A DNA stretch of 64,000 nucleotides from an uncultured Prochlorococcus sp. (lineage in GTDB: Bacteria; Cyanobacteriota; Cyanobacteriia; PCC-6307; Cyanobiaceae): NCBI GenBank assembly GCA_902573565.1, contig CACGKI010000003.1:1-64000 (forward strand), written 5' to 3'. Position 1 is the stretch's first letter, and every line of letters begins with the position of its first letter. Made by a program: the position numbers and the translations under genes. The notes beneath the pieces are model-generated. The model did no database searches and was not told where the DNA came from. It worked only from the letters and a program-made list of their open reading frames with translations. Positions 62,918 to 64,000 of this stretch are shown here, piece by piece.

Positions 62918-64000
62918 TTAATTTGAAAAATTATTCCTTGGCAGATAGAGATTTTTCTGTCTCAAAGATTGATATGTTATAAAAAATCGCAAAATAGTTT
63001 TAGAACAATTTAGTGAGGTAAACAAACTTATTAAGACTCCAATACCTAATGTTGCTGCAAAACCCTTAACAAAATTTGTTCCTAATAAAAACAATACAAA
63101 ACAACTAAGAAGAGTTGTAATATGGCCATCAACTATGGATGAATTAGCTCTTTGAAAACCGCTATCAATAGATCTTGTAAGAGTATTACCATCATATAAT
63201 TCTTCTCTAATTCTCTCAAATATTAGAATATTTGCATCAACAGCCATCCCAATGCTAAGAATAAGCCCAGATATTCCAGGTAAAGTTAAAGTTACAGGAA
63301 TTAGAGAATATATGGCTAAGTTATAGAAACCATATAGTACTAGAGAAAGAACTGAAACAATACCTAGAATTCTATAATTAAATATCATAAAAATACCAAC
63401 AAAAATTAACCCACTAACAGCTGCATAAAGACTTTTTAAAATATTTTTGGATCCCAAAAGAGCCCCTATTGTGTTAGTTTCTACTATTTCAATTGGCAAT
63501 GGCAATGAGCCTCCTTTAAGTTGAACTTCTAATTCTCTAGCATTTTCAGCACTAAAATTACCACTTATTGTTGCTGATCCACCTGTAATCCCAGTACTAG
63601 CAAACTGATTACCAACACTGGCTTCACTTATTGATTCACCATCTAGGATTATAGCCAATAGTTGATTAGTGCCGGCAATTGATTTTGTAATTTCTGCAAA
63701 CTTTTCACCCCCTGAATTACTAAAAGTTAATAAAACTTCCCAATTACTATTTGTTTGTTCTTGTCTCCTTCCTGCGTTAATAAGATCCTTACCAGATAAA
63801 TCTGTTTTAATAAATAAATTTGTAATTTTTTTATCAACATATTTTTTGATTTCAATTAACTTCCCATATAAATCATTACTAGTAGATGAGTAATTCAATT
63901 CTTGCTCTATATCTTTAAGATCATTTTGAATAACTTTTAAGGAATTATCATAATTTTGACTTTTTTCTGCAAAGGAATATTGTTCAATTAATTCATTAAT
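62918..64000 (-). CDS. secD: Protein translocase subunit SecD, C-terminal part (cut by window edge)
   Basis: The visible 360 residues are the C-terminal two-thirds of SecD; the frame stays open to the window end, so the start lies beyond 64000. A TTG at 63898 is not the start, since coding sequence continues upstream of it. Seen are the end of the periplasmic P1 domain (LLAIILDGESISEASVGNQF, then LKGGSLPLPIEIVE) and helices with GMAVDANILIFERIREEL near the middle, holding the proton-relay aspartate, plus the FVKGFAATLGIGVLISLFTS end. It precedes secF by 21 bases on the same strand and forms the SecDF motor with it. Confidence 0.94.
   Translation of the reverse strand: MNELIEQYSFAEKSQNYDNSLKVIQNDLKDIEQELNYSSTSNDLYGKLIEIKKYVDKKITNLFIKTDLSGKDLINAGRRQEQTNSNWEVLLTFSNSGGEKFAEITKSIAGTNQLLAIILDGESISEASVGNQFASTGITGGSATISGNFSAENARELEVQLKGGSLPLPIEIVETNTIGALLGSKNILKSLYAAVSGLIFVGIFMIFNYRILGIVSVLSLVLYGFYNLAIYSLIPVTLTLPGISGLILSIGMAVDANILIFERIREELYDGNTLTRSIDSGFQRANSSIVDGHITTLLSCFVLFLLGTNFVKGFAATLGIGVLISLFTSLNCSKTILRFFITYQSLRQKNLYLPRNNFSN

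Noticed and set aside
63898..63900. TTG at 63898 as the secD start
   Set aside because: The reading frame continues upstream to the window end with protein-like sequence, and SecD needs more N-terminal sequence.
1..64000. CRISPR array, prophage, insertion sequence or genomic-island integrase
   Set aside because: No regularly spaced repeats, no transposase, integrase or phage structural genes were found; gene content is core throughout.

Overview
The window is a stretch of low-GC, densely packed chromosome from a unicellular marine cyanobacterium. It is almost certainly Prochlorococcus of the high-light, AT-rich group. Photosystem genes (psaK, psb28), a GUN4 tetrapyrrole regulator, a plant-type 2Fe-2S ferredoxin, HemJ, cyanobacteria-specific small families (DUF1995, DUF3110, DUF2499, DUF3593), a cobalt-chelatase/MetH pair and an NtcA-type glnA promoter all point the same way. 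I see no mobile element, prophage, CRISPR array or rRNA. Nearly everything is core housekeeping, and most convergent genes end within 20 bases of each other or overlap. Identification rests on recognising protein families by eye; no database search was run.

Layout. 1-2.9 kb: ribosomal proteins rpsR (cut by the window edge) and rpmG, diverging from pheT. 2.9-6.5 kb: the most accessory-like part, with a small secreted tryptophan-rich protein, a 420-base gene-poor gap holding palindromic repeats, a ribbon-helix-helix/J-domain fusion, a 59-aa coiled-coil protein, an Ap4A phosphorylase-type protein and a DUF2237 protein. 6.5-14.9 kb: the B12-dependent methionine synthase metH and ilvE, diverging from cobN. 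14.9-18.6 kb: a minus-strand run of PHP phosphoesterase, hemJ, uvrC and a flavin-reductase-like protein. 18.7-23.0 kb: coaD, facing a tightly coupled minus-strand run dapF, cysteine desulfurase, DUF1995 and dacB. 23.1-31 kb: leuS, pgi, purN, argC and ribBA on alternating strands.

31-35 kb: cyclophilin, DUF3110, and a dnaK paralogue translationally overlapped by a zinc-finger-less dnaJ, followed by tRNA-Ser(GGA). 35.1-41.3 kb: a plus-strand run of ferredoxin, an inositol-phosphatase-family protein, hisZ, htpG, rpmB, an exported peroxiredoxin, two small membrane proteins and psaK. 41-46 kb: dxs, ilvA, scpB (no standard start codon before its conserved first helix), yggT and mazG. 46-51.9 kb: a compact plus-strand cluster of pyk, a MacB-type permease, bioY, lspA and a membrane GTPase, met by a tiny membrane ORF. 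51.9-56.7 kb: a PLP decarboxylase, tadA, a photorespiratory aminotransferase, and glnA with a recognisable class II NtcA promoter and a strong intrinsic terminator. 56.7-64 kb: a methyltransferase, a DUF6439-like protein, an anti-sigma-type ATPase, gun4, mnmH, psb28, an AI-2E/PerM family protein and secF-secD (secD cut by the window edge).

The genes form familiar themes rather than one new system: B12 synthesis and use, protein folding and export, tetrapyrrole metabolism and photosystem assembly, and nitrogen assimilation. The parts that resist routine annotation are the RHH/J-domain fusion beside the palindrome-bearing gap, the scpB start, and several very small conserved-looking ORFs.
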